A DNA stretch of 64,000 nucleotides from an uncultured Chryseobacterium sp. GTDB taxonomy: Bacteria > Bacteroidota > Bacteroidia > Flavobacteriales > Weeksellaceae. Position 1 is the first letter of the stretch. Each line of letters begins with the position of its first letter. Below the pieces are notes generated by a model that saw only the letters and a list, made by a program, of their open reading frames with translations, did not search any database and had not been told where the DNA came from. A program made the translations under genes and the position numbers. Below, in pieces: positions 34,865 to 42,336 of the stretch. The stretch lies in contig CAJYLO010000010.1 in assembly GCA_913776245.1 (NCBI GenBank), forward strand, positions 62,001-126,000, read 5' to 3'.

Positions 34865-36349
34865 TTATTTTTTATCATTAATTTTTACCCAGACACTAAC
34901 TGAAGCCGGATTAACCCAAAAAACTCCTTTACCGTTTTCGTCCAGCTCTATGATTTCTTTTCGCAGTCCAAGGAAATCTGAAAACCTGGCGCAGGCCTGA
35001 TTTGCACCCAAATCTATTTCCTTGTAACCTTCTTCACTATTAGAAATAATGACAACACAACCTTCATTATTTTCATCACCTTTCCGGACCCAGGCAATGC
35101 AGTTAGGATGATCCAGATAACTAACCTGCTCACCATAAGCATATTTCTGGCGAGCCTTCATCAAAGCGGGTAATATTTCCACTTTTGGCATAACAACTTT
35201 TTCATCTTTGCCATCAGGATTTTTATCTGTGTATTCTGCTCCGAAAAGATCAGGATAGAACACACACGGGTAAGCATTTTCAGAAAGGAGAATGACAGCG
35301 TAGGCAATAGGCCTGAACCAATCCTCAACGGTAGACTCCAGCGCCTGCAGCTTTTGCGTATCGTGATTGCCGACGAATGAAACAGAGCATTGCGGATTAC
35401 AATCCAGAAAAGTCCCACTAAATATCTCACTCAGATTATAACCCTGCTTCTCCTGTGATGCCCTGAAAAAATTAAAGTGCAGAGGCACATCAAATGAGCA
35501 AAGCCGATGATCCATCTTCTCGGAAAATCCTGTAATCTTCTGGACATTATCTTTCCAGAACTCACCGACTAAGAAGAAATTGTCATCAATTTCCGCTTTG
35601 ATATAATCGATCCATTCTTTCAGAAAGTCTGTGGATATATGCTTCAGCGCATCCAGCCTGAGTCCGTCAACTTTGGTGGTCTCTATATACCATTTGATCC
35701 AGCGTTTCAGCTCTTCAACTACGTGAGGGTTCCGGAATTCGACATCGGCACCCATCAGATAATCATAATTTCCAAACTGATGGCTGACATGCTCATTCCA
35801 ATCGGTGCCATATTCATTATAGATCTTAAAAATGCCTTCTTTTTCACCATCGGAAGTTTTTATTTTATCAATCCCGCTAAAGCATTGATGATCCCAGATA
35901 AAATCGGAATACTTGCCCATTCTTCCGGGAAATGTAAATTTTGTCATTACATCTGCCTGAAACGCTTCACTAATGATTTCATTCCGATTATCAGCATTAA
36001 CCTGATGAACGGTAACCGTTTCCACTTCATCCGCTCCCATCCGATGATTAAGAACAACATCCGCATAGACTTCCATTCCGCCTTCGTGAGCTTTTTCGAT
36101 CGCGCTCAGATATTCTTCTTTCGTTCCGTATCTGGTGGGAATGCTTCCTTTCTGATCAAATTCGCCAAGATCATATAAATCATAAACATCATAACCCCGA
36201 CCTTCCTTTCCAAGCGCACATTTCACAGCCGGCGGAAACCAGACTGATGTAAATCCCAGTTCTTTTAAATATTCTGCCTTATCTATAAACTCTTTCCAAA
36301 GATCACCCGGATGGTACCAATGGAAAAACTGAACAATAACTCCATTCAT
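34865..36349 (-). CDS. Cytoplasmic alpha-amylase (GH13)
   Basis: A 494-residue glycoside hydrolase without signal peptide. The conserved GH13 regions are visible: YADVVLNH, GLRLDALKH (nucleophile Asp), VGEFW (acid/base Glu) and SFVGNHDTQ. It would cleave alpha-1,4-glucans, here most likely intracellular glycogen-type polymers, in line with a stress-survival island. It is 3 bp before the FAD-Rieske gene and 12 bp after an SDR gene, so it belongs to a long minus-strand run. Confidence 0.93.
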   Translation of the reverse strand: MNGVIVQFFHWYHPGDLWKEFIDKAEYLKELGFTSVWFPPAVKCALGKEGRGYDVYDLYDLGEFDQKGSIPTRYGTKEEYLSAIEKAHEGGMEVYADVVLNHRMGADEVETVTVHQVNADNRNEIISEAFQADVMTKFTFPGRMGKYSDFIWDHQCFSGIDKIKTSDGEKEGIFKIYNEYGTDWNEHVSHQFGNYDYLMGADVEFRNPHVVEELKRWIKWYIETTKVDGLRLDALKHISTDFLKEWIDYIKAEIDDNFFLVGEFWKDNVQKITGFSEKMDHRLCSFDVPLHFNFFRASQEKQGYNLSEIFSGTFLDCNPQCSVSFVGNHDTQKLQALESTVEDWFRPIAYAVILLSENAYPCVFYPDLFGAEYTDKNPDGKDEKVVMPKVEILPALMKARQKYAYGEQVSYLDHPNCIAWVRKGDENNEGCVVIISNSEEGYKEIDLGANQACARFSDFLGLRKEIIELDENGKGVFWVNPASVSVWVKINDKK

Positions 36350-36361
36350 ACTGAAAAAAAA

Positions 36362-37123
36362 TTATCCGTTTACTATCAGACCGCCGTTTGGATGAAGAAC
36401 CTGTCCCGTGATCTGAGAAGATGCGTCGGTTGCAAGAAATAAAAAACTGAAAGCTACCTCTTCCGGTGTGGCATTACGCTCTAACGGCGGCTTATTTGGA
36501 TCTTCTTCCTCATCTCCGAAAGTTTCTTTTGTGAGCGGTGTCGCAACAGGACCCGGTGCTACAGCATTCACACGGATGCCTTTTGGCTTGGACTGCAAAG
36601 CCAGCGATCTTGTAAATGTGACAATGGCGCCCTTGGTAGCAGAATAATCGAGAAGCTGCTCGTGCCCCTGATAAGCCGTTGCAGAAGTTGTATTAATGAT
36701 GCAATCCCCTTTTTTAAGATAAGGAAATGCCGCTTTTGTGAGGAGAATCATTCCAATGATATTGGCATTGAAAGTGGTTCTGATATTTTCTTCTTCCAGA
36801 TCGAGAATATCATCTGCCGGAAACTGAACGCCGGCATTATTGATCAGAATATCAAGCTTCCCGAATTCTGAAATGGTTTTATTAACAGATTCTTTACAAA
36901 ACCCGGAATCATTAACATCACCAGAAAATAAAAGTACTTTTCTTCCCAATTCTTCAATTTCCGATCTGATTTTTTCAGCATCCTTATCATCACTGTGGTA
37001 AATGATCGCAATATCGGCGCCTTCTTTAGCGAAAAGCAATGCCACTGCTTTACCAATACCGCTGTCCGCACCGGATATCAGCACTTTTTTATCCTTTAAT
37101 TGTAAATAATTTTCCTTCGCCAT
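36362..37123 (-). CDS. Short-chain dehydrogenase/reductase
   Basis: A 253-residue cytoplasmic SDR with NAD(P)-binding SGADSGIGKAV, NNAGVQ and the catalytic Tyr-x3-Lys in LDYSATKGA, with Ser in INTTSATAY. The C-terminal GQVLHPNGG is a classical SDR signature. The best resemblance is to stress-linked SDRs of the YghA/YhdG type, found alongside catalase and YciF-like genes in other bacteria. Substrate unknown. Confidence 0.9.
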   Translation of the reverse strand: MAKENYLQLKDKKVLISGADSGIGKAVALLFAKEGADIAIIYHSDDKDAEKIRSEIEELGRKVLLFSGDVNDSGFCKESVNKTISEFGKLDILINNAGVQFPADDILDLEEENIRTTFNANIIGMILLTKAAFPYLKKGDCIINTTSATAYQGHEQLLDYSATKGAIVTFTRSLALQSKPKGIRVNAVAPGPVATPLTKETFGDEEEDPNKPPLERNATPEEVAFSFLFLATDASSQITGQVLHPNGGLIVNG

Positions 37124-37127
37124 AGAT

Positions 37128-37919
37128 TTAGTTTTCGTTAACAGGTTTCTGCATTTCCGACATTCTGTAAGCTGCCATGCTGTCGGAGGTCATATTTGCC
37201 ATGGCAACCGTTATCTTATTATTAAGTCCGGAAACGATTTTATCATCGCCATTCATAAGCGCATCGAAGCCATCTTTGGCCACATCTGCTGGATCGGCAA
37301 GATTTTCAGGATCTTCCAGTATTTTACTTCTGTTCATATTGGCTTTATTGAAAAAGTCTGTATCCGTAGGTCCGGGAAGCAAAGCAGTAACTGAAATCCC
37401 GGAATCTTTAAGCTCTTCCCGAATTGCTTCTGACCAGGATTGTATAAAAGCCTTTGTTCCATGATACACCGAGTGCCAAGGTCCAGGCGATTTACTGGCT
37501 ATGGATGAAAGATTGAGAATTTTTCCCGATCCTTTTTCCAGCCTGTCTTTTATAAACAACTTGGTTAAAATAATTACAGAAATGATATTAAGATTAACAA
37601 TATCGATTTCCCGATGAATATCCGTATCCTGAAACTTACCATAAACACCCTGTCCGGCATCATTAACAAGAATCTCCGGACTGATGCCGTTCAGACTAAG
37701 ATCCGCGTATAGAGAATAGACATCCCCGGACTGAAAAAGATTCTTGGACATTGAAATAACATCGACGCCATATTCCCGGAACTCTTTTTCTTTAACTGAC
37801 AGCTGATCGTGATTTCTTGCAACTATAACAAGATTATATCCGTCTGCCGCAAGCAGTTTTGCAAGTTCATAGCCAATACCGCTTGTAGCGCCTGTGACTA
37901 AAGCATATTTACCTTTCAT
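37128..37919 (-). CDS. Short-chain dehydrogenase/reductase, second copy
   Basis: The 263-residue protein from ATG at 37919 (upstream starts extend into the CinA gene) has TGATSGIGYELAK, NDAGQG in place of NNAG, and the Tyr-x3-Lys of SVYHGTKAF. It is distinct from its neighbour, resembling the YqjQ/DltE-type classical SDRs. The NDAG variant of the structural motif is tolerated in this group. It lies 4 bp after the previous SDR and 10 bp from CinA. Confidence 0.88.
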   Translation of the reverse strand: MKGKYALVTGATSGIGYELAKLLAADGYNLVIVARNHDQLSVKEKEFREYGVDVISMSKNLFQSGDVYSLYADLSLNGISPEILVNDAGQGVYGKFQDTDIHREIDIVNLNIISVIILTKLFIKDRLEKGSGKILNLSSIASKSPGPWHSVYHGTKAFIQSWSEAIREELKDSGISVTALLPGPTDTDFFNKANMNRSKILEDPENLADPADVAKDGFDALMNGDDKIVSGLNNKITVAMANMTSDSMAAYRMSEMQKPVNEN

Positions 37920-37929
37920 TAGATTTTTT

Positions 37930-38436
37930 TTAAATGTTAATAGCAACGTGATTGCGTTTCACCTCGCAGCGGAGACATCCGAGCACATATTCCGTAAAAT
38001 AATGCTGCGCATCCAGCGCTTTGGTCATCGGATGCAGTTCTATGCGGTCACTGCGAATGATCATTCCCCGGTAAGCGATACAGTAATAAGCAAATATTTC
38101 ATTATTCGATTCTTCCACAGGTGTGGCATAGCCGGTTGTAGCTACGGACCAATCCGTATCAAATAAAGAAGCAACCCCAAGTGCCATTTGTTCGGTGATA
38201 TCCCTGGAAACACAGTTTACAGCTTTTGCACGGTCATAATCGATGCCGAGATGCCTCACTTTCTGCTCTATAGTATAAGCTGTGATGCCACCACAGTAAA
38301 ACTCCTCCGCAGATTTCATCTGGGAAAATGCGAGCTGAAGAAACCCGGAAGTAGCACTTTCTGCAACAGAGACAGACTCACCTCTCTCACGCAGATAATA
38401 GCTGATCTTGTCCAATATTATTTTTAGAAATTCCAT
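37930..38436 (-). CDS. CinA C-terminal family protein (nicotinamide-nucleotide amidase)
   Basis: The 168-residue protein matches the stand-alone CinA C-terminal domain, which deamidates nicotinamide mononucleotide in NAD salvage. The motif AESATSGFLQLAFS and the GGITAYTIEQKV block are characteristic. It lacks the N-terminal molybdopterin-binding-like domain of full CinA, as do many bacterial PncC proteins. It leads the SDR pair, so NAD recycling in the same stress transcript is plausible. Confidence 0.88.
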   Translation of the reverse strand: MEFLKIILDKISYYLRERGESVSVAESATSGFLQLAFSQMKSAEEFYCGGITAYTIEQKVRHLGIDYDRAKAVNCVSRDITEQMALGVASLFDTDWSVATTGYATPVEESNNEIFAYYCIAYRGMIIRSDRIELHPMTKALDAQHYFTEYVLGCLRCEVKRNHVAINI

Positions 38437-38578
38437 AACTAGTAATTTTAAATTAGAGAAAAGGAAAATGTTCTGACAAAAACTTTATCAATAACATATT
38501 CATTATAAATTCTTAAATCAGTACTGATTTCATAAAAGCCACACAGATTTAATGCTGTATGGCTTTATGTTGAAAAAT

Positions 38579-39190
38579 TTAATCTTCCTGCTCCGCATTA
38601 ATATTAATGGAAGTTTCGGCTATTTCCGTCAGGAGCATGTCCGTATCTTCTTCTTCCAGCAAAGTTTTCTCCAGCAGATCTGCTGCTTTCTCGTGGCCCA
38701 TAGTGATCGCAAGCTGAACCAGTCCGCCGTAGGTTGCGATCTCATAATGTTCAACTTTCTGTGCAGCGATAATCAGCCCAACATCCCTGGTCATAGATCC
38801 TTCTTCTGTGGACTTGATGATATCTTCGCCTTCTTTTATAATGCCGACAATAGCCTTGCATTCTTTCTTTTCCGGCTGTTTGTTCAATAATTTGAAGACT
38901 TTTTCCAAACGGCTTATATGTTTCTTGGTCTGCAGCTGATGATCCTCGAAAGCATCTTTCAGCTCTTCGGTAGTTGCTGCCTCCTGCATTTTTTCCAATG
39001 CATCTACAATTGCATTTTCTGCAAAAAGAATATCCTTAAGCGCATCAATAAAAAACTTATGGAGCGGAGAATCTTCCATTTTACTTTCAGAAGATGAAGC
39101 AGTTTGCTGGTTTGTATTAGACGGTGATATATTATTATCTTCGCCAGATTTATTGGCTGAAGATTTATTGTTTTCTGTTTTGGTAGCCAT
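38579..39190 (-). CDS. YciF-like ferritin-fold protein (DUF892), paralogue 2
   Basis: A 203-residue paralogue of the 31901 gene. The N-terminal tail is Ser/Asn/Lys-rich rather than Ala/Lys-rich, and the DUF892 domain again has Glu/His-rich helices (QKVEHYEIATYGGL is almost identical to paralogue 1). It sits between the KGG gene and CinA; the KGG-YciF adjacency is the same as in enterobacterial yciG-yciF. Confidence 0.88.
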   Translation of the reverse strand: MATKTENNKSSANKSGEDNNISPSNTNQQTASSSESKMEDSPLHKFFIDALKDILFAENAIVDALEKMQEAATTEELKDAFEDHQLQTKKHISRLEKVFKLLNKQPEKKECKAIVGIIKEGEDIIKSTEEGSMTRDVGLIIAAQKVEHYEIATYGGLVQLAITMGHEKAADLLEKTLLEEEDTDMLLTEIAETSININAEQED

Positions 39191-39214
39191 AATGTTATAT
39201 TTTTGTGGTTAGGT

Positions 39215-39247
39215 TAAAAACGATTACCTCCTGCAAGAGGTAATCGT
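39215..39247 (-). terminator. Terminator of the KGG-repeat gene
   Basis: An 11-bp perfect stem (ACGATTACCTC 39220-39230, GAGGTAATCGT 39237-39247) with a 6-base loop is followed on the minus strand by five U (A-run 39216-39220). Confidence 0.8.
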
Positions 39248-39270
39248 ATATAGAGAAATAAAAGGCTGGA

Positions 39271-40200
39271 CTAAGAATTATTTCTTCTTCCGCCAAATCC
39301 GGATCTTCCCGAACCTCTTCCTGAGCCGGAAGATCTTCCACCGCCGTGAGAAGCCTGACCGCCCATTCTGGCAATTCTTGTACGTTCCGACTTGCTCATT
39401 GAAGCAAAACCACGTCTGGATGAGCCGTTTCCTGAACCTGAGTTCCCGCCGGATCTTCCGGATCCGGAACCTGATCTTCCCGAACCTGAAGATCTTCCGC
39501 CGCCGTGAGAAGCCTGGCCGCCCATTCTGGCAATCCTTGTACGTTCTGACTTGCTCATTGAAGCAAAACCACGTCTGGATGAGCCGCTTCCGGAGCCTGA
39601 GTTTCCACCGGATCTTCCGGATCCGGAACCAGACTTACCTCCGCCATTTGAGCCGGACGATCTTCCTGAGCCGGATGACCTTCCGCCGCCGTGCGATGCC
39701 TGACCACCCATTCTGGCGATCCTTGTACGTTCTGATTTACTCATCGATGCAAAACCACGACCTGAGCCATTTCCGGAGCCGCTACCACTTCGGGAACCGC
39801 CGCGAGAACCACGTCCACTTCCCGAACGACCGCCTGAAGTGAATCTTCCCTGGCTGTCGCGTTGCTGATTTCCACGGCCACCTCGGCCTCCGTTTTCATC
39901 ATCATCATCCTCTTCATCATCGTAATCTTCTTCGTCATCATAATCCTCATCATCGTAGTCTTCGTCATCATAATCCTCCTCATCATCGTAATCCTCATCC
40001 TCTTCATCATCATAGCTATTTGAAATTTCATAATCATCGAACTCATCTTCATAGTCAGAGAAATCATCATCGTATTCCTCATCTTCTGAAGCATCATTGA
40101 AACCATGATCATAACCTAACTGGTAAATTTCTTCGAAAACTGATCTTGCATCGTTGGAAGAATTGCTTCCAGACCGATTGCCTGAATTTCTAGTGTTCAT
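39271..40200 (-). CDS. KGG-repeat stress protein with acidic and Arg/Gly-rich tracts
   Basis: From the ATG at 40200 the product is 309 residues. After a Ser/Asn-rich start it has a strongly acidic Asp/Glu/Tyr tract (about residues 30-110), a Gly/Arg-rich linker (GGRGGRGNQQRDSQGRF) and three near-identical copies of a segment containing FASMSKSERTRIARMGGQAS, separated by Gly/Ser/Arg linkers. These match the KGG (stress-induced acidophilic repeat) motif of YciG and GsiB. The copies are 53 and 62 codons apart. Family members are intrinsically disordered and induced by stress. The acidic region next to the basic repeats suggests self-association or nucleic-acid binding, inferred only. Confidence 0.88.
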   Translation of the reverse strand: MNTRNSGNRSGSNSSNDARSVFEEIYQLGYDHGFNDASEDEEYDDDFSDYEDEFDDYEISNSYDDEEDEDYDDEEDYDDEDYDDEDYDDEEDYDDEEDDDDENGGRGGRGNQQRDSQGRFTSGGRSGSGRGSRGGSRSGSGSGNGSGRGFASMSKSERTRIARMGGQASHGGGRSSGSGRSSGSNGGGKSGSGSGRSGGNSGSGSGSSRRGFASMSKSERTRIARMGGQASHGGGRSSGSGRSGSGSGRSGGNSGSGNGSSRRGFASMSKSERTRIARMGGQASHGGGRSSGSGRGSGRSGFGGRRNNS

Positions 40201-40321
40201 AACTTTAAATTTTATATTAATATTTAGTGATGGATTGCTTATTTCTTGACTAGTATTCGAAAACCGCAATCCGTGTTGTGATGTGATATGTCAAAGCTAC
40301 TTAATATGACATTTATCATTA

Positions 40322-40337
40322 TATGATCTGGATCATA
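40322..40337. promoter_or_regulatory. 16-bp palindrome TATGATCTGGATCATA, candidate Crp/Fnr-type operator
   Basis: Lies in the divergent gap between the KGG gene (129 bp away) and the first Crp/Fnr gene (167 bp away). The rest of this 295-bp gap has no other feature recognised. It matches the sites at 30225, 31459 and 41966. Confidence 0.55.
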
Positions 40338-40495
40338 AAGAACACGAAAAACAATATCCGTATCTTTATTCAGCTTAAACAAACGAATTTCATCAGTTTT
40401 AAAGACACCATTTTAAAAGCCTTAAAAAATAGGAACAACCTTTGATCTGATAATAAAAGATGCGTTTTTAAAATGTTTAATTTAAAATCAATATT

Positions 40496-41092
40496 ATGCT
40501 GATTTCTGAAAAACTTCTGCTGTCTTATGGCGCTAAAATAGAGCATTTTGAATCCGGTGATATTATTTTCCGTGAAAATGACAATCCGAAGTTTTACTAT
40601 CAGATCATATCCGGCAGGATCAAACTAAACCATTATAACGAAGAAGGCAAAGAGCTTATCCTGGCTATCCTGCATCATGGAATGAGTGTTTGTGAACTTC
40701 TGCTTTTTATAGATCAAACCTATCCTGTAAACGCCATTGCATTTGAGCCCAGCATTGTGATCAAACTGCCAAAAGCCCGTTTTATGAATATCCTTGATGA
40801 TCATCCGATGATATCAAGAGACATTAACAAGTTTTTATCGGAAAGATTGTACTACAAGTTTATTATGCTGGAAAATAATTCTTCACTTCACGCTGAAGTA
40901 AGAATAAGAGGTGTTTTTGATTTTCATAAGAGTTTTTATCCTGATCAGGAAAAATTCTCATTCGAAATACCGCTCACCAGGCAGCAACTGGCATCATTGA
41001 CCGGACTGCGTGTGGAAACGGTCATTCGTACTATTAAAAATCTGGAAAGGCAGAATGTGGTGAAGATTATCCGGAGAAAAATATTTTATTAA
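40496..41092 (+). CDS. Crp/Fnr-family regulator 1
   Basis: A 198-residue regulator with an N-terminal cyclic-nucleotide-binding-like beta-roll (about 1-115) and a C-terminal winged helix-turn-helix with LTRQQLASLTGLRVETVIRT. No Cys cluster as in FNR is present, so oxygen sensing by an Fe-S cluster is unlikely. It is paralogous to the convergent gene at 41103 (same length, same C-terminal ending). It may act on the TATGA-N6-TCATA sites around it. Confidence 0.9.
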   Translation: MLISEKLLLSYGAKIEHFESGDIIFRENDNPKFYYQIISGRIKLNHYNEEGKELILAILHHGMSVCELLLFIDQTYPVNAIAFEPSIVIKLPKARFMNILDDHPMISRDINKFLSERLYYKFIMLENNSSLHAEVRIRGVFDFHKSFYPDQEKFSFEIPLTRQQLASLTGLRVETVIRTIKNLERQNVVKIIRRKIFY

Positions 41093-41102
41093 CATTTTAA
41101 AC

Positions 41103-41699
41103 TCAATACAAAATCTTTCTGTTCCTGATTTTTACAATGTTTTCCTTTTCCATCATCTTCAGGGCTCTGATTGTAGTTTCCACACGTAAACCCGTGAGGC
41201 TGGCCATCTGCTGCCTGGTGAGCGGGATCTGAAATGAGAATGGCGTATCCTCCTGCTGGAAACTTTTGAGATAATCCATCAATGCCCTGAGCTTGGTTGC
41301 AGGATTCTGAGTGGAAAAAATCTGTCCCATCACAAACTTGAAATACATGGATCCGGCAAGACTGCGGATAATACCGAACCTCAGCTCCGGGTCATCGTCA
41401 AGCAATGCGAGAAATCTGGATTTTGACAGCCTTAAAATACGGCAATGTGTGATTGCAACGGCATTGACTGGATATGGCTTGTTCATGAACAATAAAAATT
41501 CTGCGATACTCTGTCCTTGTTTCAGAATGCTCTGAATCATTTCTTTACCGTCCTCATTGTAATTATTAAGCTTGACCTCGCCATCCATGATCTGGTAATA
41601 ATAAAGTGGTGTGCTGCCTTCTGCAAAAATAATATCACCCATATTATATTCTTTCACTTTTGCTCCTGACGATCTAATAATAATTTCTTCTATTACCAT
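41103..41699 (-). CDS. Crp/Fnr-family regulator 2
   Basis: A 198-residue paralogue of regulator 1, convergent with it, with only 10 bp between the stop codons. The C-terminal helix-turn-helix (LTRQQMASLTGLRVETTIRA) is nearly identical, so the two may bind the same DNA. The N-terminal effector domain is more divergent, which suggests different signals. A palindrome at 41966-41981 lies upstream, so autoregulation is possible. Confidence 0.9.
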   Translation of the reverse strand: MVIEEIIIRSSGAKVKEYNMGDIIFAEGSTPLYYYQIMDGEVKLNNYNEDGKEMIQSILKQGQSIAEFLLFMNKPYPVNAVAITHCRILRLSKSRFLALLDDDPELRFGIIRSLAGSMYFKFVMGQIFSTQNPATKLRALMDYLKSFQQEDTPFSFQIPLTRQQMASLTGLRVETTIRALKMMEKENIVKIRNRKILY

Positions 41700-41965
41700 A
41701 TTTTATTTACAATCTTATGATACTGACAGCAATCAATAGCATTTTCTGAAAGCCTGTAACTTACAGATTCTGGTTAATCCTTACTAAGAGTTAATTATTC
41801 CTAATACCACATTTATCAATTCAAACTGAATCAATCTGATGTTAGTAATATTGCGAAACTGAATGGATTCAAACCGGAGGAGATCCGGGTTTGAGGATTA
41901 AGAATAACAAGCTCATAGTTTAATTTTTGACGGATTCAAAATTATACAGAACTTCAGAACTACAT

Positions 41966-41981
41966 TATGACCTGAATCATA
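41966..41981. promoter_or_regulatory. 16-bp palindrome TATGACCTGAATCATA, candidate Crp/Fnr-type operator
   Basis: Fourth site of the set, about 270 bp upstream of regulator 2. The extended form TTATGA...TCATAA is fully symmetric at the ends. Its long distance to a start codon is less typical than at 30225 and 31459. Confidence 0.5.
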
Positions 41982-42060
41982 ATGAAATGACAATTATAAT
42001 TTAATATAAATATAAAATTTTTAATTTAATCCATATAAAATACGAATCTGTTAATTTCAG

Positions 42061-42092
42061 AAAAGAAAAAAAAACCGGAACAATTGTTCCGG
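42061..42092 (-). terminator. Terminator of the DUF2892/RND operon
   Basis: The 18-bp palindrome CCGGAACAATTGTTCCGG (42075-42092) is followed on the minus strand by a run of U from the A-tract 42066-42074. Confidence 0.8.
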
Positions 42093-42111
42093 CTTGCAAT
42101 GAGTATCAACG

Positions 42112-42318
42112 TCACTTACTGCAGTCTGCTTTTGTATTTCTGATTCCTAACTTATCTAGAATCCAATACATCAGACACCTGTCTGTAAGAGCGTGTATCC
42201 ACATATTGACCCCGACAAAGGCGGTTAGCCAGAACCAGTTTGGGTCAATGTAAATGCCTGATAAAAGGCTGATTAAAATAATGGTTCCAGCTATAGCGTG
42301 TACAATTCTTGTCTGCAT
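42112..42318 (-). CDS. YgaP-like (DUF2892) small membrane protein
   Basis: The 68-residue product has two membrane helices, the DUF2892 domain that forms the membrane half of E. coli YgaP, ending with a Cys-containing tail (KADCSK). The family is thought to act with rhodanese domains in sulfur handling. It is 18 bp after the RND permease gene, and a separate rhodanese gene stands at 48228. Confidence 0.88.
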   Translation of the reverse strand: MQTRIVHAIAGTIILISLLSGIYIDPNWFWLTAFVGVNMWIHALTDRCLMYWILDKLGIRNTKADCSK

Positions 42319-42336
42319 AATTTATAAATTAAACTG

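Larger units (their letters stand above)
41700..42111. other. Gene-free region, 412 bp, between regulator 2 and the DUF2892 gene
   Basis: No open frame or RNA gene is apparent. It holds the palindrome at 41966-41981, an AT-rich stretch at 41990-42050 and the terminator at 42061-42092. Nothing else is seen. Confidence 0.6.

Noticed and set aside
39378-39842. Plus-strand frame in the KGG gene
   Set aside because: It is a shadow of the triplicated repeat; the minus-strand product contains the KGG motif.
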